A stretch of DNA of 64,000 nt from SZUA-370 sp034003955 (GCA_034003955.1 JAVEXO010000003.1:1-64000), one strand, 5' to 3'. Positions 26,696 through 36,316 are shown, counted from the first letter of the stretch. Program-made: numbers and translations. The notes: generated by a model not told the origin, from the letters alone.

Positions 26696-28336
26696 TCAAC
26701 GTGCTATCTCGGAGCTTGTCTTTAATGACTCAGCCTCCAATACAAGGAATTTTCCCTTGGGGCCCTGGGCTACCAATCGCTCGCCGGCAGCTGTCAGCTG
26801 CGTCCAGCGGCTGACAGGCTCTGAACTTGCCTTAAGTTCAAGCGTAGCCGGGTCAAAGCGACCAATGGCCCAACCATCGCCCTTCTTTACGACGGCGTAT
26901 ACCCATGCTCCCAGCTTCCACAACATCGTATCGGCAAAGACGTCGTCATTTCCCTGTTGCACGTCGGCGTAGTCCGCCTTGGAGATGCGCACAAGCCTGA
27001 CGGCGCCGCCCGCTCCTGTAAGCTGACCGGCCACCACTATATAGTATTCTTTCATGTCTATGGCGGTGTTGGCTCTAATGGAATTGATGGTACTGCGTCT
27101 GAGCGTTTCCCCGCTTGTAAGATCGACGAGTGCAATCCTCGAGTATGGGGCGTTGGGGTCGACCAGGTCGAACAGTGGTATCCCGGAAGCGTCCTTTGCC
27201 GAGGCCGCGGCTACCTGCTCCTGGATGGCTGTCTTCTGGTCTGTGGCTATGTCGGCCCTGTCGGCTGCAATCTCGGCGTCCTTGGCCGCAGCACTCTCCT
27301 CCCGCTTGGCAAGGGCAGCCTTGTCCGCTTCTACCTTGGCTTCCCGCTCGGCTATATCGGCAGCCGCAGCCTCTTTTGCGGCCGTCTCTTCTGCACGAGC
27401 CTTTTCCGATACGGCAATGCTCGCCTGCTGATCATCACCCTTGGCGGCAGCATCGTCTTGACCCGTAGCAGTATCACCAGACTTGGCAGCCGGCTGGCCT
27501 TCGGCATCCGTTGTGCCTGTAGTCGCCGGTTTTGTGGCCTCGGCCTTGGCCTTATCGTCTGCAAGAGCCTTTTCCTCGGCTTCTATCTTGGCCTTCTCTA
27601 CGGCAATGGCGGCTTTTTCCTGTTCCTGCTCACGTTCCTTTATGTCAACCACATCCATACGCTCGGCCACGCCTGCGCTCGATGACTCTGCCTTGAGGCT
27701 GTCTACCGTAGGCTTGTCGGTGATAGGCGTCGTAGCCACGGCAGAGATACCGTTCGTTCCACCACCGGCCGATAGTGGTATGACTATCCTGGATCTGCCG
27801 GCCCACTCGTCCCACCTGACAGAAAGCCCTACATTGTTTGCGGAGAGTTCCTTCATGACTATTGGTTTGTACTTGCCCTGGAAGTAGTCGAGTTTGCCAC
27901 GATAGACGGCATTATATATTGTTATGAAGATGGCAAGGGTATCGGCATCCTTGACAGAATAGCCATAGGCCTCCTGTAGGTAGCCAGAGACGATGCGCCT
28001 CAAGTTGCGTATATGGTCTACGCGGGCGCCTTCCCCTATCAGGATGATGTCGGCATCGAACCCGGTATCCACGCTTGGATCGATGGCATGAATGACAGAA
28101 TAGCGCCCCACTGCACCCGTTCGTATGACGCCGGAGCGTACGGCAGCACCTAAGGTCTGACCTATGGAGCGGATTGATTCAGCCGTCTCGATGACAGCCT
28201 GGGGGCCTTCATAATTGATAAACTCTATAGACTGTCCCTGGACGCTCGACATCTCATCGCTGTCTACATCGAGGGCTGTCGCCGAAAGGGCTAGTAGCGC
28301 AAGGGCCAGAAACCCCACTCCAATTTTTTTCATCAT
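26696..28336 (-). CDS. p83/100-type spirochaete antigen
   Basis: 546 residues. A signal peptide (VGFLALALLALSATA) is followed by a conserved N-terminal domain (SSVQGQSIEFINYEGPQAVI; VDHIRNLRRIVSGYL), a long Glu/Lys/Ala-rich coiled coil (about 225-375), and a C-terminal beta-rich domain (FVLEAESLKTSSEI region at the end). This is the layout of the p83/100 proteins of Borrelia and Treponema. They are found in the periplasm or cell envelope with an unknown role. It is the strongest taxonomic marker here. AGGAG lies 7 nt upstream of the start, and its own terminator follows. Confidence 0.75.
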   Translation of the reverse strand: MMKKIGVGFLALALLALSATALDVDSDEMSSVQGQSIEFINYEGPQAVIETAESIRSIGQTLGAAVRSGVIRTGAVGRYSVIHAIDPSVDTGFDADIILIGEGARVDHIRNLRRIVSGYLQEAYGYSVKDADTLAIFITIYNAVYRGKLDYFQGKYKPIVMKELSANNVGLSVRWDEWAGRSRIVIPLSAGGGTNGISAVATTPITDKPTVDSLKAESSSAGVAERMDVVDIKEREQEQEKAAIAVEKAKIEAEEKALADDKAKAEATKPATTGTTDAEGQPAAKSGDTATGQDDAAAKGDDQQASIAVSEKARAEETAAKEAAAADIAEREAKVEADKAALAKREESAAAKDAEIAADRADIATDQKTAIQEQVAAASAKDASGIPLFDLVDPNAPYSRIALVDLTSGETLRRSTINSIRANTAIDMKEYYIVVAGQLTGAGGAVRLVRISKADYADVQQGNDDVFADTMLWKLGAWVYAVVKKGDGWAIGRFDPATLELKASSEPVSRWTQLTAAGERLVAQGPKGKFLVLEAESLKTSSEIAR

Positions 28337-28385
28337 CCCGTTTCTCCTCTCGGCTCAGCTGCCGCATAATCCGGATCGGGTACCA

Positions 28386-30125
28386 TCATCTGGCCGTAGA
28401 GATGCGGGCAAGCACCTTCTGGGCCTTGGCCTTAATGTCACGGGGATACTCCCCGCCCGCTATTCTAATAAGAGCCAGCATGCCCGAACGCTCGTCCAAG
28501 GCTCCGCTTGCTCTGTACAATCCATCTATGGCATCGACTATGGCAGATGCCGTCCTCGCATCCAGGCCTCGTTCACTAGCCTTGGCAAAAGCCTCCAAGG
28601 CTCCTCCTTCCGGGTCCAAGCCTATCTGGGCTACGGCCAAGGCTGCAGCGGCCCGCACCGCAGGCTCAGGATCATTTTTAAACACATCGACGAGGACAGA
28701 AACCGCCTGTGGCAGGCCTATCCCGCCCAAGAGCCCGCATGCATACACCCGCGGCAAGGCACCCCGTGGACTTGGACCGGTCGTAGCCGTCCCCGAACCG
28801 AAGGGTGAATCCATCCTGCCCAAGGCTACAGCCGCCGCATACGACAAGGATGAGCGGACTCCTCCCTCTATAGTACCCGATTTTACGCTTTTTTCAATAT
28901 CATACAGGTTTTCCATCACTATAGAATCGTCATACGGGGCTATAGACCACATGGCTTCTTCCTTGGCCACCGCATCTATGGCCTCAAGGTCTAATGGAGG
29001 CACACTCGGAGCGGATCCGCTTACGAGCCCCCGTTCGAAGCGATAGGCATACAGTATCCAGTCCGCACCACCGGCGAACACCGATCCATTGGGGGCTATG
29101 GCTGGGAGGGAAACCGTGTTTGATAGCCCTAGCGTCCTGTAGGGAGAGCCATCTGCTCCATAACTATGCACGGCCGTCTTAGTAAGTGTTATGACACGGC
29201 CATCGAAGGCTGCCAGTGCGGCTGGGCCAGCGCCTAGTCTAGTCGCTACCCGCCAGGATTCTTCATAGTTTATGCCGATGGCCACCAGCGTGCCGTCGGA
29301 TCCCAGGGCATAGAACCCGTCCGTACTCCAGGCAAGCCCTATCGGCTTGGCTCCTAGTCCCCTGCCGATGGATACCGCGGCTTTGAGCGAACCAGAGGAG
29401 TCGAGCTTTACGATGGCAAGGCGACCATCGGCGAGAGCCACGCAGATGTCTCTAGGTGACGAGGCAAGAGCTAGTGCCGACGCCTCTAGCTTAGTCGTCC
29501 CAAGCAGCATACCGTCAGGTGAGTACAGTACGAGCGTGCCGTCCTGCAAGGCTATGGCCGGGCCACCTCCGGGTCCTATGACCAGGGGAGCGCTAGGCTC
29601 TGCCTCTAGTGCATTGCACCATAGCCTCCGACCGTTGGGAGCAAAGGCCACAAGAGCGCCAGCTGCCGTCACAAACAGACGGCCATCAGATGAGAATACC
29701 GGGACGCTTGAAGGCGCCACGCCAAGATCGACACGCCATACCTCCTGACCCGCCTTGTTTATGAGGGCCATGCCTGTCAGGCCAGATGAAACCGCTGCTC
29801 GACCGTAGTCGTCTGCGACCAGGAAGGCGCTACGGCGCTCAGACAGCTCCCTCCGGCCTATGGCAACACCATCGATGGTCAGCACGTAGAGTACCTTGGA
29901 GTCTGATAGCAGCCAGGCCCTTCCCGCCCGTATGGTCGGGCCAGATGAAACGACGCCGCCTACAGGAAATCGGAACAGGGTTTCAGCTTCTACCGGGGCG
30001 GCTACGACACCTGGTAGTGGACCAGAAGGTTCGAATGACTGGCCGTAGCCATGCCAGGCCGCCAGCGAGAGCAAGGCCAGGGCAAGGGCAGCCGCGAAGG
30101 GCTTAGCCAAGCCTGAAGCGCGCAT
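28386..30125 (-). CDS. Exported PQQ-like beta-propeller protein with HEAT-like C-terminus
   Basis: About 579 residues. A signal peptide or anchor (AAALALALLSLAAWHGYGQ) is followed by a PQQ/WD-like propeller of short repeats at about 40-375 (LFVTAAGALVAFAPNGRRLW; FYALGSDGTLVAIGINYEES). The C-terminus has alpha-helical HEAT-type repeats (AVSVLVDVFKNDPEPAVRAA; AVAQIGLDPEGGALEAFAK). Start at 30125 has GGAG 4 nt upstream and overlaps the end of the methyltransferase gene, so they are coupled. A protein-interaction scaffold in the envelope is likely. A similar domain set occurs in spirochaete proteins of unknown function. Confidence 0.65.
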   Translation of the reverse strand: MRASGLAKPFAAALALALLSLAAWHGYGQSFEPSGPLPGVVAAPVEAETLFRFPVGGVVSSGPTIRAGRAWLLSDSKVLYVLTIDGVAIGRRELSERRSAFLVADDYGRAAVSSGLTGMALINKAGQEVWRVDLGVAPSSVPVFSSDGRLFVTAAGALVAFAPNGRRLWCNALEAEPSAPLVIGPGGGPAIALQDGTLVLYSPDGMLLGTTKLEASALALASSPRDICVALADGRLAIVKLDSSGSLKAAVSIGRGLGAKPIGLAWSTDGFYALGSDGTLVAIGINYEESWRVATRLGAGPAALAAFDGRVITLTKTAVHSYGADGSPYRTLGLSNTVSLPAIAPNGSVFAGGADWILYAYRFERGLVSGSAPSVPPLDLEAIDAVAKEEAMWSIAPYDDSIVMENLYDIEKSVKSGTIEGGVRSSLSYAAAVALGRMDSPFGSGTATTGPSPRGALPRVYACGLLGGIGLPQAVSVLVDVFKNDPEPAVRAAAALAVAQIGLDPEGGALEAFAKASERGLDARTASAIVDAIDGLYRASGALDERSGMLALIRIAGGEYPRDIKAKAQKVLARISTAR

Positions 30126-31239
30126 GGCTCTCCAGGTGTGACGTCTGAGGGTAAAAATCAAAGAGGCTCACATGTTCTATCGTGTAACCTGCCTGTACCA
30201 GGAAACCAGCATCCCTGGCCATGGATACGGGATCGCAGGAGACATAACCCAGAACTGGCGGCCTGGAGCGAGCCAGCCAGGCACGGACGGCAGGAGCCAA
30301 GCCGGCTCGAGGCGGATCTACGACGACATAATCGAAGTGTTCTCGTGCCCCAGCCGAACGGCTCCAGGCCTCAATGCTCAGGGCGGCGTAATCAGCCTTG
30401 GGCCCGACATTGGAACAGGCGTGGGCCACGGCACGCTGATCTTGCTCAACGCATTGCAGGTGTGCAAAGGAATCCTTAAGGAATGTGCCGAACAAGCCAA
30501 CACCGCAGTACAGGTCAGCGGCTCGTTCGCCTGACACGCCGGCACAGACCTGTGGAACGAGGAGTTCGACCATCTCCAGGTTGCTCTGGAAGAAGCCACC
30601 CACATCAAAGCGCAGGGACCTGCCGCCCAGATCGACGGACAGGATCCTGTCCCAGCCTTCCAGGTATGCCTTATTGCCGTAGCCAAACGCCACAAACCTG
30701 TCCCTGCCCGAGCGAGCGATGGTGCCCAGGCACGTCGATTTATCCTGGCTTGTGTCTTTAAGCCAGTCGTCTAGAACAGACGTGAGTATTGGACAGGAGC
30801 CTATGCCCAGTAGCTCAGATGAGGAGCCTCGAGAAGAGCGTCGAGAGTACGCTGGCAACCCGCCCTTTGTAAGATGGAATTGTGCCCGGTTGCGATAGCC
30901 CAGCGGGCTGGAGGCTGCGATGGAAAACTCCACATCGTCTATGCCTCCGGATCTTCGCCATGCCTCTCTGGCTATACCGAGCTTGGCCTCAAGCTGGGCT
31001 TCATACGACAGGTGCATGAGATTGCAGCCACCGCAGATTCCGTAGTAGGGGCAAGCCGGCTCTACACGAGAAGGGCCTGGTTCCAGTATCGATTCTATCT
31101 GCCCCCGTAGGAAGCCAGAGCGCTCATCGACTATCCTGACGAGAAGTTCGTCGCCAGGAGCGGCCATAGGCACGAAGATGGCCATGCCTTCATGACGGCC
31201 TATACCGTCACCGCCTGGCACGATAGAGTCGATCCTCAT
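30103..31239 (-). CDS. TrmA/RlmD-family RNA uracil-5-methyltransferase
   Basis: 378 residues. It has an N-terminal TRAM-like domain (IDSIVPGGDGIGRHEGMAIF), then a [4Fe-4S] cysteine set (CPYYGICGGC plus GSCPIL), the SAM domain (DLYCGVGLFGTFL), and the catalytic Cys in GYVSCDPVSMARD with the base in VVDPPRAGL. It makes 5-methyluridine in tRNA or 23S rRNA; the target cannot be told from sequence alone. The iron-sulfur cluster favours an RlmC/RlmD-type enzyme. Start ATG at 31239 is set by the TRAM homology. It overlaps the next gene by 23 bp. Confidence 0.85.
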   Translation of the reverse strand: MRIDSIVPGGDGIGRHEGMAIFVPMAAPGDELLVRIVDERSGFLRGQIESILEPGPSRVEPACPYYGICGGCNLMHLSYEAQLEAKLGIAREAWRRSGGIDDVEFSIAASSPLGYRNRAQFHLTKGGLPAYSRRSSRGSSSELLGIGSCPILTSVLDDWLKDTSQDKSTCLGTIARSGRDRFVAFGYGNKAYLEGWDRILSVDLGGRSLRFDVGGFFQSNLEMVELLVPQVCAGVSGERAADLYCGVGLFGTFLKDSFAHLQCVEQDQRAVAHACSNVGPKADYAALSIEAWSRSAGAREHFDYVVVDPPRAGLAPAVRAWLARSRPPVLGYVSCDPVSMARDAGFLVQAGYTIEHVSLFDFYPQTSHLESHARFRLG

Positions 31240-31270
31240 CCTGATCGTCCTCGCAGAGGCGGACACCACC

Positions 31271-32512
31271 CTACTCCTTGTGTTCCGACCGATACACGGC
31301 CGTCTCCACGCGGTTAGCCACCACCAGCGTGACGAGAAAGGATCCGAGTGCCGTCTCGATGGAGTCGCCTGGTACGGGGATGCGGTCAAGAGACCAGGCT
31401 ACATACCCTGCAACAGTCTGCACATAGGGTAGACTCGGTGGCTCACCCCCCGATATTTCAGCAATTACGGCCAGTGGCGCGTCTCCCGAGACGAGATAGG
31501 AACCGTCGGCTCGCTTCTCTATGCGTTCACGCGATTCCTCGCCCTTTGTCTCGTAAATCTCGCCGACTATTTCCTCTACCACATCACGCATGGTAACGAG
31601 ACCCGCTAGGCCACCGTACTCGTCTATGACGACGGCAAAGGTATCCCTGCGCTTCTTGAACAAGGCAAAGAGATCTGCCGCTGTCTTGTTGGGGAGGACA
31701 AACAGGGGTTCCACCATAAACTCTGACAGGGGTCGTGAACCACGACCGGCAAGAACCTCGACGACCGCGTCACGAATTGATACGAGCCCCACGATATTCT
31801 CGGTCTCGCCTTCAAAAACAGGGATACGGGAAAAGACAGCCTGGGACGCTTGCCTGCACGCATCCTCTGCACTGGTACAAGACTCCAGGCTAAAGACATC
31901 CATACGATGCGTCATGACGGCCTGTACGGTGATGGCTCCAAGCCTGAACACGTTCTTGACCATGCGGCTCTTGGCGTAGTCTATGACGCCCATGTGCTCG
32001 GCAATGGATGTCATCTGTACCATTGTTTCCATGGACATGGAATCAGGACGAGAATCACCAAACATCCTGGTTATGACAGAACTCATGGCATTGACGAGTA
32101 TGACGAATGGCTTGAAGAGGAAGGTGCAGACGAGGAGCATAGGTGCCAGGCTGGTTGCTACCGCCTCGTTGTGGGCTATGGCTATACGTTTTGGAGTCAC
32201 CTCTCCAAAGATGAGGATAACAAGCGTCAAGACACCGGTGATGATGCCGATGGCCCAATCACCCCAGCGCTCGAGGGCCCAGCGGGTAGCGAGGGCCGAC
32301 GCGGTAATATTGACGACATTGTTACCTATAAGGATTGTCGATATGAGCTCGTCAGGCTTTCGTGCAAGCCGTTCGACTATGGCGCCGCCACGGCCTCTCT
32401 TCTTCAAGGCCTCTATCTGAAACACGCTCAGTGATGTAAAAGCTGTCTCAACAGAAGAAAAAAGGGCGGACAGGACGAGGCACGCGGCCACGCCCAACAT
32501 GGAGGCATTCAC
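31271..32512 (-). CDS. CNNM/CBS-domain membrane protein (CorC/HlyC family)
   Basis: 413 residues. The CNNM (DUF21) membrane domain spans about 1-180 with the motif LFSSVETAFTSLS and VNITASALATRWA. Two CBS domains follow at about 195-320 (ALFKKRRDTFAVVIDEYGG), then a CorC_HlyC domain at about 330-410. Such proteins are linked to magnesium or cobalt efflux. Start is GTG at 32512 with GGAGG 6 nt upstream. It is first in a run with the methylase and propeller genes (32-nt gap). Confidence 0.85.
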   Translation of the reverse strand: MNASMLGVAACLVLSALFSSVETAFTSLSVFQIEALKKRGRGGAIVERLARKPDELISTILIGNNVVNITASALATRWALERWGDWAIGIITGVLTLVILIFGEVTPKRIAIAHNEAVATSLAPMLLVCTFLFKPFVILVNAMSSVITRMFGDSRPDSMSMETMVQMTSIAEHMGVIDYAKSRMVKNVFRLGAITVQAVMTHRMDVFSLESCTSAEDACRQASQAVFSRIPVFEGETENIVGLVSIRDAVVEVLAGRGSRPLSEFMVEPLFVLPNKTAADLFALFKKRRDTFAVVIDEYGGLAGLVTMRDVVEEIVGEIYETKGEESRERIEKRADGSYLVSGDAPLAVIAEISGGEPPSLPYVQTVAGYVAWSLDRIPVPGDSIETALGSFLVTLVVANRVETAVYRSEHKE

Positions 32513-32650
32513 AAGCAGCCTCCAGAGCTTCTACTCGGGTATGGGTCATCCATTTAAATTTTATCCTATACGATAGCTCTGGATAGCGCAAGCGGCAATA
32601 CAAGGACTAAGCCTTCTGGGTCTTTCTGGGAGCTCCCTGGCGCTCCGGCT

Positions 32651-33195
32651 TCAAACACCGAATACCAGTACACTGTTAGTTCCTGAGCCGCTTTGTGTGG
32701 AGAAGGTTCCCCCCAATTGTTCTGCCAGCATTCCAACGAGCCTGAGGCCGAATCCAGTTGACGTGCTCAAGTCAAAGCCTTCAGGAAGGCCTACGCCGTC
32801 ATCCTCTATTGTCAGGGTTGCCACATCATCAACCTTGTCAAGTGATATGCGTATGTGCCCATTCTCTCTGCCGATGAATGCATATTTCATGATGTTGGTG
32901 ACAAATTCGTTGACGATTATCCCTAGAGGGAAAAGCTTTTTGGCAATAAGGCTGAAGTCTTCCAGCCGAATCTCAAGCCGTATGGTATCCATTCTAGGAA
33001 AAATGATAGTAGTATTTCAAGGATATCATCTAGAAAGGATTTACAAGAAATACTGTCATATTCTTCACTGGACAGCAATTTGTCGTAGAGCACAACCATG
33101 CTGTCAACCCTGTTTATGGCAACTTCAAACAGAGCCCTAACCTCCGGCGCGGTGGATTGAGACTGCATGTCTAGCAGGGAAGAGCTCTTCAAGCT
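32651..33195 (-). pseudogene. Histidine kinase 3' remnant (HisKA_2 class), truncated and frameshifted
   Basis: From about 33195 the reading gives SSLLDMQSQSTAPEVRALF, the part just after an H-box in HisKA_2 kinases, then an ATPase domain with N-box LGIIVNEFVTNIMKYAF and G-boxes EDDGVGLPEGF and GFGLRLVGML. A frameshift near 33000 separates the two parts; a single-base change joins LLSFF to RMDTIRLEIRLED. The H-box and everything N-terminal are missing, replaced by the IS30 remnant. A possible 5' fragment (ATG near 34070, MATKGLHAQFDQELELVYNP) lies beyond the element. Non-functional. Confidence 0.7.
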
Positions 33196-33916
33196 GTTTG
33201 TATCCATGGAACTCAGTGCCGTTATCAAATGTAATAGATATAAATCTATTTCCATGTTCATGAATTGCAGCGACACAGGCTTTGTTTACTTTTTCGACAG
33301 TTCTTGCACGGATCTTCTTAATGATTGTGAAACCGGTCTTTCGTTCAACAGGAGTCACGATACAATGGTGACGATCACCCCCGATAACGGTGTCGCCCTC
33401 CCAATGGCCAATAGTAGACCTGGCGTTGATTTCTTCTGGTCGAGTCTCTATCATTCGTTTTCCGGCTAACCTACCCCGAGACTCATGAGAATTGTACCGT
33501 TTTCGCCTTCTTTTAGGGACAATTCGGAGATGTTTATAAATTGATCCACCTTTTTTATTATCATACAGGATGTATTGATACATGGTTTCATGGCTCATGG
33601 AAAAGCCGAAAAAGGTTTTAAGTGTATCTGATACTTGTTCAGGACTAAAGTCTAGCCTGATGAGATTCAGAACAATACGCCATTGTTCTTTAGTAAAGTT
33701 AGAGCCTCTCCTGGTTTTTCTACGCCGAGCGGTTGCATAGCTATGGGTTACTGATGCAGCGTAATGGCCAGTAGGGCGTAAGTTTCTACGTAACTCACGA
33801 CTGATAGTAGACTTGTGACGGCCCATAATGCGAGCGACAGCGCTTCGTGAAAGACCAGTTTTCAAAAAGGCTGTCATGGTGTATCGTTCTTGTTGGGAGA
33901 CTTGTTGATAGCTCAT
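33137..33916 (-). pseudogene. IS30-family transposase, 3'-truncated
   Basis: Start MSYQQVSQQERYTM at 33916. The helix-turn-helix is LSRSAVARIMGRHKSTISRE. The DDE core begins with GHWEGDTVIG and reaches FDNGTEFHGYKQLE; the first two acidic residues are present. After that the frame runs into foreign sequence (LFPARHAVSIHRAGG) and stops at 33137. The final Glu region, usually YHSWERGTNEN, is gone. Of about 320 expected residues some 245 remain. It is inactive. Confidence 0.85.
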
Positions 33917-34005
33917 CGATGTACTCCTTTTCTTGGCAGAATGAGGGTGCATACAGCATCACGACTCTCCCGCTTCTTGGCTACATCGTTGCACTTACTA
34001 CTTGA
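33181..34005 (-). mobile_element. Truncated IS30-family insertion sequence
   Basis: The element holds a transposase lacking its C-terminus. The upstream end has the IS30-like context GTTGCACTTACTACTTGAAT near 33985-34005. The other end is cut inside the transposase and joined to kinase sequence near 33181-33195, so the right terminal repeat is lost. The left boundary is approximate. The element cannot move by itself. Confidence 0.65.
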
Positions 34006-34077
34006 ATGCAGGATTGTATACAAGCTCAAGTTCCTGATCGAACTGAGCGTGTAGCCCTTTAGTGGCCATTCTGAGGC

Positions 34078-35994
34078 TCATCGCTTTAGCATTTTGATGA
34101 TGTACACGCGGATATACTCCTCGAGGGCCTGATGGTTTCTTATACGCAGAAGATTGGGCCTATCGGCCAGGGTAGCAGCCATAGACTCTATACGTTCAGG
34201 GGTAAAGCTAGACGGCCTCATGGAGCGGAGCGACGATCTAAGAAAGTCGCGCACGAGTGAGTTTATGTCCTCGGTAAGATTGGCCTTGGCGACGGGGTCC
34301 AACAGGGTATTCCAGCGCGCACTCAAGCCCCGTAGGTACTCGTCTATGCTCTGGCCCTGTGGCACAATCCGCTTCTCGGCGGCACGGGCCATCTGGGCAA
34401 ATTCTGCGGCACGGGAGTTGACAGGCTTGCCATCGGAGCCATCGCCGGATTCCAACCTGGGTGGAGGCGTGGCGGCGGCACTGGCTCTCTTGGCAGCCTT
34501 ACGCTTTGCACCCTTGAGGAACAGCCTCAGTATGAATGATACGACGGGGATGAGGTGCCAAAAAGGCAAGAGTGCTCGCACATCGGCAAGAAGGCGCTTA
34601 CGGTCAAGATCAAGAAGTACATCGACTCCGGCGGTCTTGGAACCTCCAAAACAGCGGTCAAGATCCATCGACGCTTCCTTCTGCACACGGCTTTCATGGT
34701 ATACAAGCGTTGGTAGCGATGTCACAAGAATGGCATGGAGAATGGGCGAGGCTGTCTCTAGCCTCTTCTCAAGCTCGGCTATGAAGGCCGCATCGTCATC
34801 CATGGATGGAAGTCTGCCAAAATCCTCAAGAACCGCGCGCCAGTCGTGGGTAATGAGGACCTTTATCTCGCTTCTGGATTCCCGCATCGCCTTGATCAGG
34901 TATGGTATAAGCATTTCCTTGGCAATGAGGAGCCCCTTGGCCTGCCCGGAACCTATGACGAGCAACTCGGGAAGCATACCCTCTACCGCCTGGGTTGTAC
35001 GCTCCAGTATCCAAGCCTCCAGTTCCTCGCGGTTATACTTGCCAAGGAGTGGCCTACCCTGAGCATCCCTAAAATCAACGATATCATCGGTGGTGTACAG
35101 GTACGGCGGTTTACGGAGCATCAGGGAGAGCGTCTTGAAGGCTGATTCCCGTTCCAGCTCTCTGTGGGCCTTGTTCTTGTAGTGATTATTGAATACATCG
35201 ACTATGTAGGAGGCCTGATACGCGGCGGTATCGTCAGGCATGGGGTCTGCCTTGCTAGAAAGATCCTTGCGGATAGCAGTCGTCAGGTAGGCCCAGAATG
35301 AGTACGAGAAGTCACCCGCACTCGTCCTTAATTCCTGGACAGCGTCGAATGGGCGTATGAGTATGGCTGTCATGCTTTCCTTGAGCATGCGGTCCTTACC
35401 AGAGAAGGCGCCAGCTAGCCTTTGTTGTATAAAGTCCCTGTTGGACCCCTTGCGCAGGTAATTACGAATCTTTAGAACCGCATAATCGAGCAATTTATCC
35501 CGCACCATGACAGACAGCATGATTATAGGCCGTATTCCTTCTGGAAAGAGGAGTCGATACAAGGGAACAGAGCTATCACCTTCCTTGACAAGCAAAGAAG
35601 GCAGATCGGACTCTACCGATATAGCCTGTATCCATTCAGGAGGTACAGAAAGACGCAAGGAATCCTCGTCTGGAAAAGGAATGTCTGGATTCTCTTCGAT
35701 ACGACGGAATTCTGCATAGACCACCTCTGTAAACGCCTCGGGCAGGAAAATCTGATCCACCCTGTTCCCGACGGCTTGCAAAGAAAGACGGCCGTCTCTG
35801 GCTGCCTGGAATAGTTTTGGCACGAGAATGCTATCGGGGTGTAAGGCGAGGTCGCGATAGAAAGGATCAGACTGATCGTTAGAGCGCGCCTGCCTCTGTA
35901 TAGCCTGGGAAAAGGCGGCGTATCCTATGACGTTAGACTTGTTTCTTGAGGCGAAAGTCTTGATTAATTGGTAAACGTCTATTTCACGAGCCAT
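34078..35994 (-). CDS. Large conserved-type protein of unknown function
   Basis: 638 residues, not recognised. It starts MAREIDVYQLIKTFASRN and is largely alpha-helical and charged. One hydrophobic stretch lies near residue 510 (LPFWHLIPVVSFILRLFL), followed by a Lys/Ala-rich low-complexity linker and a helical C-terminal domain (FTPERIESMAATLADRPNLL). No signal peptide is seen. It is intact, with good codon use like its neighbours. It may be a spirochaete-specific cytoplasmic or membrane-associated protein. The in-frame ATG at 36003 is an alternative start. Confidence 0.5.
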   Translation of the reverse strand: MAREIDVYQLIKTFASRNKSNVIGYAAFSQAIQRQARSNDQSDPFYRDLALHPDSILVPKLFQAARDGRLSLQAVGNRVDQIFLPEAFTEVVYAEFRRIEENPDIPFPDEDSLRLSVPPEWIQAISVESDLPSLLVKEGDSSVPLYRLLFPEGIRPIIMLSVMVRDKLLDYAVLKIRNYLRKGSNRDFIQQRLAGAFSGKDRMLKESMTAILIRPFDAVQELRTSAGDFSYSFWAYLTTAIRKDLSSKADPMPDDTAAYQASYIVDVFNNHYKNKAHRELERESAFKTLSLMLRKPPYLYTTDDIVDFRDAQGRPLLGKYNREELEAWILERTTQAVEGMLPELLVIGSGQAKGLLIAKEMLIPYLIKAMRESRSEIKVLITHDWRAVLEDFGRLPSMDDDAAFIAELEKRLETASPILHAILVTSLPTLVYHESRVQKEASMDLDRCFGGSKTAGVDVLLDLDRKRLLADVRALLPFWHLIPVVSFILRLFLKGAKRKAAKRASAAATPPPRLESGDGSDGKPVNSRAAEFAQMARAAEKRIVPQGQSIDEYLRGLSARWNTLLDPVAKANLTEDINSLVRDFLRSSLRSMRPSSFTPERIESMAATLADRPNLLRIRNHQALEEYIRVYIIKMLKR

Positions 35995-36031
35995 GGCAAC
36001 CATTCTACGTGGAGCGAGCCATTTGGGCAAT

Positions 36032-36064
36032 AAAAAACGGCCGGAGCCCTGAGGCCGCGGCCGT
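36032..36064 (-). terminator. Terminator downstream of the COX24/bS22-like gene
   Basis: On the minus strand ACGGCCG pairs with CGGCCGT, with an inner GC-rich loop, followed by TTTTT. It separates the small gene from the 638-residue ORF. Confidence 0.8.
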
Positions 36065-36084
36065 CCCGACGCGATAGCGAACGG

Positions 36085-36177
36085 TCACTTGCGGGTCTTA
36101 TGCCGATTCTTTCTCTTTTTCTTCTTCCGCTTGTGTGTCGCTATCTTCTTGAGCTTGCGTTTTCTTCCGCAGGGCAC
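36085..36177 (-). CDS. AURKAIP1/COX24-domain small basic protein (bS22-like)
   Basis: A 30-residue protein: MPCGRKRKLKKIATHKRKKK followed by KRKNRHKTRK. It matches the short COX24-domain proteins of bacteria (MPCGKKRK...ATHKRKK...KNRHK) related to mycobacterial bS22 and mitochondrial mS38, which sit on the small ribosomal subunit. Start is GTG with AAGGAG 8 nt upstream. A promoter at 36256-36284 and a terminator at 36032-36064 frame it as a single-gene unit. It is too short for most gene finders. Role in the spirochaete ribosome is inferred. Confidence 0.8.
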   Translation of the reverse strand: MPCGRKRKLKKIATHKRKKKKRKNRHKTRK

Positions 36178-36255
36178 AGTGTTTCTCCTTATGGACTCAG
36201 GGGCTTGGCTTAGCCACACCCACAAGTACGCTTAGCTTACGAAGAGGCTACGCGC

Positions 36256-36284
36256 ATTATGCACGTGTACGGCTTTATCGTCAA
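36256..36284 (-). promoter_or_regulatory. Promoter of the bS22-like gene
   Basis: On the minus strand TTGACG (36284-36279), 17-nt spacer, CATAAT (36261-36256). The leader is about 70 nt long. Confidence 0.55.
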
Positions 36285-36316
36285 GGGCGATGGCTTAAAC
36301 CCAAAGACTCATGCCT

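Noticed and set aside
26957..27685. Long open frame opposite the p83/100-type gene
   Set aside because: It mirrors a biased Glu/Lys/Ala coiled coil on the other strand; its composition is odd and it has no ribosome site.
34154..35062. 302-codon open frame opposite the orphan gene
   Set aside because: Ser/Arg-rich mirror of the real gene, no start context.
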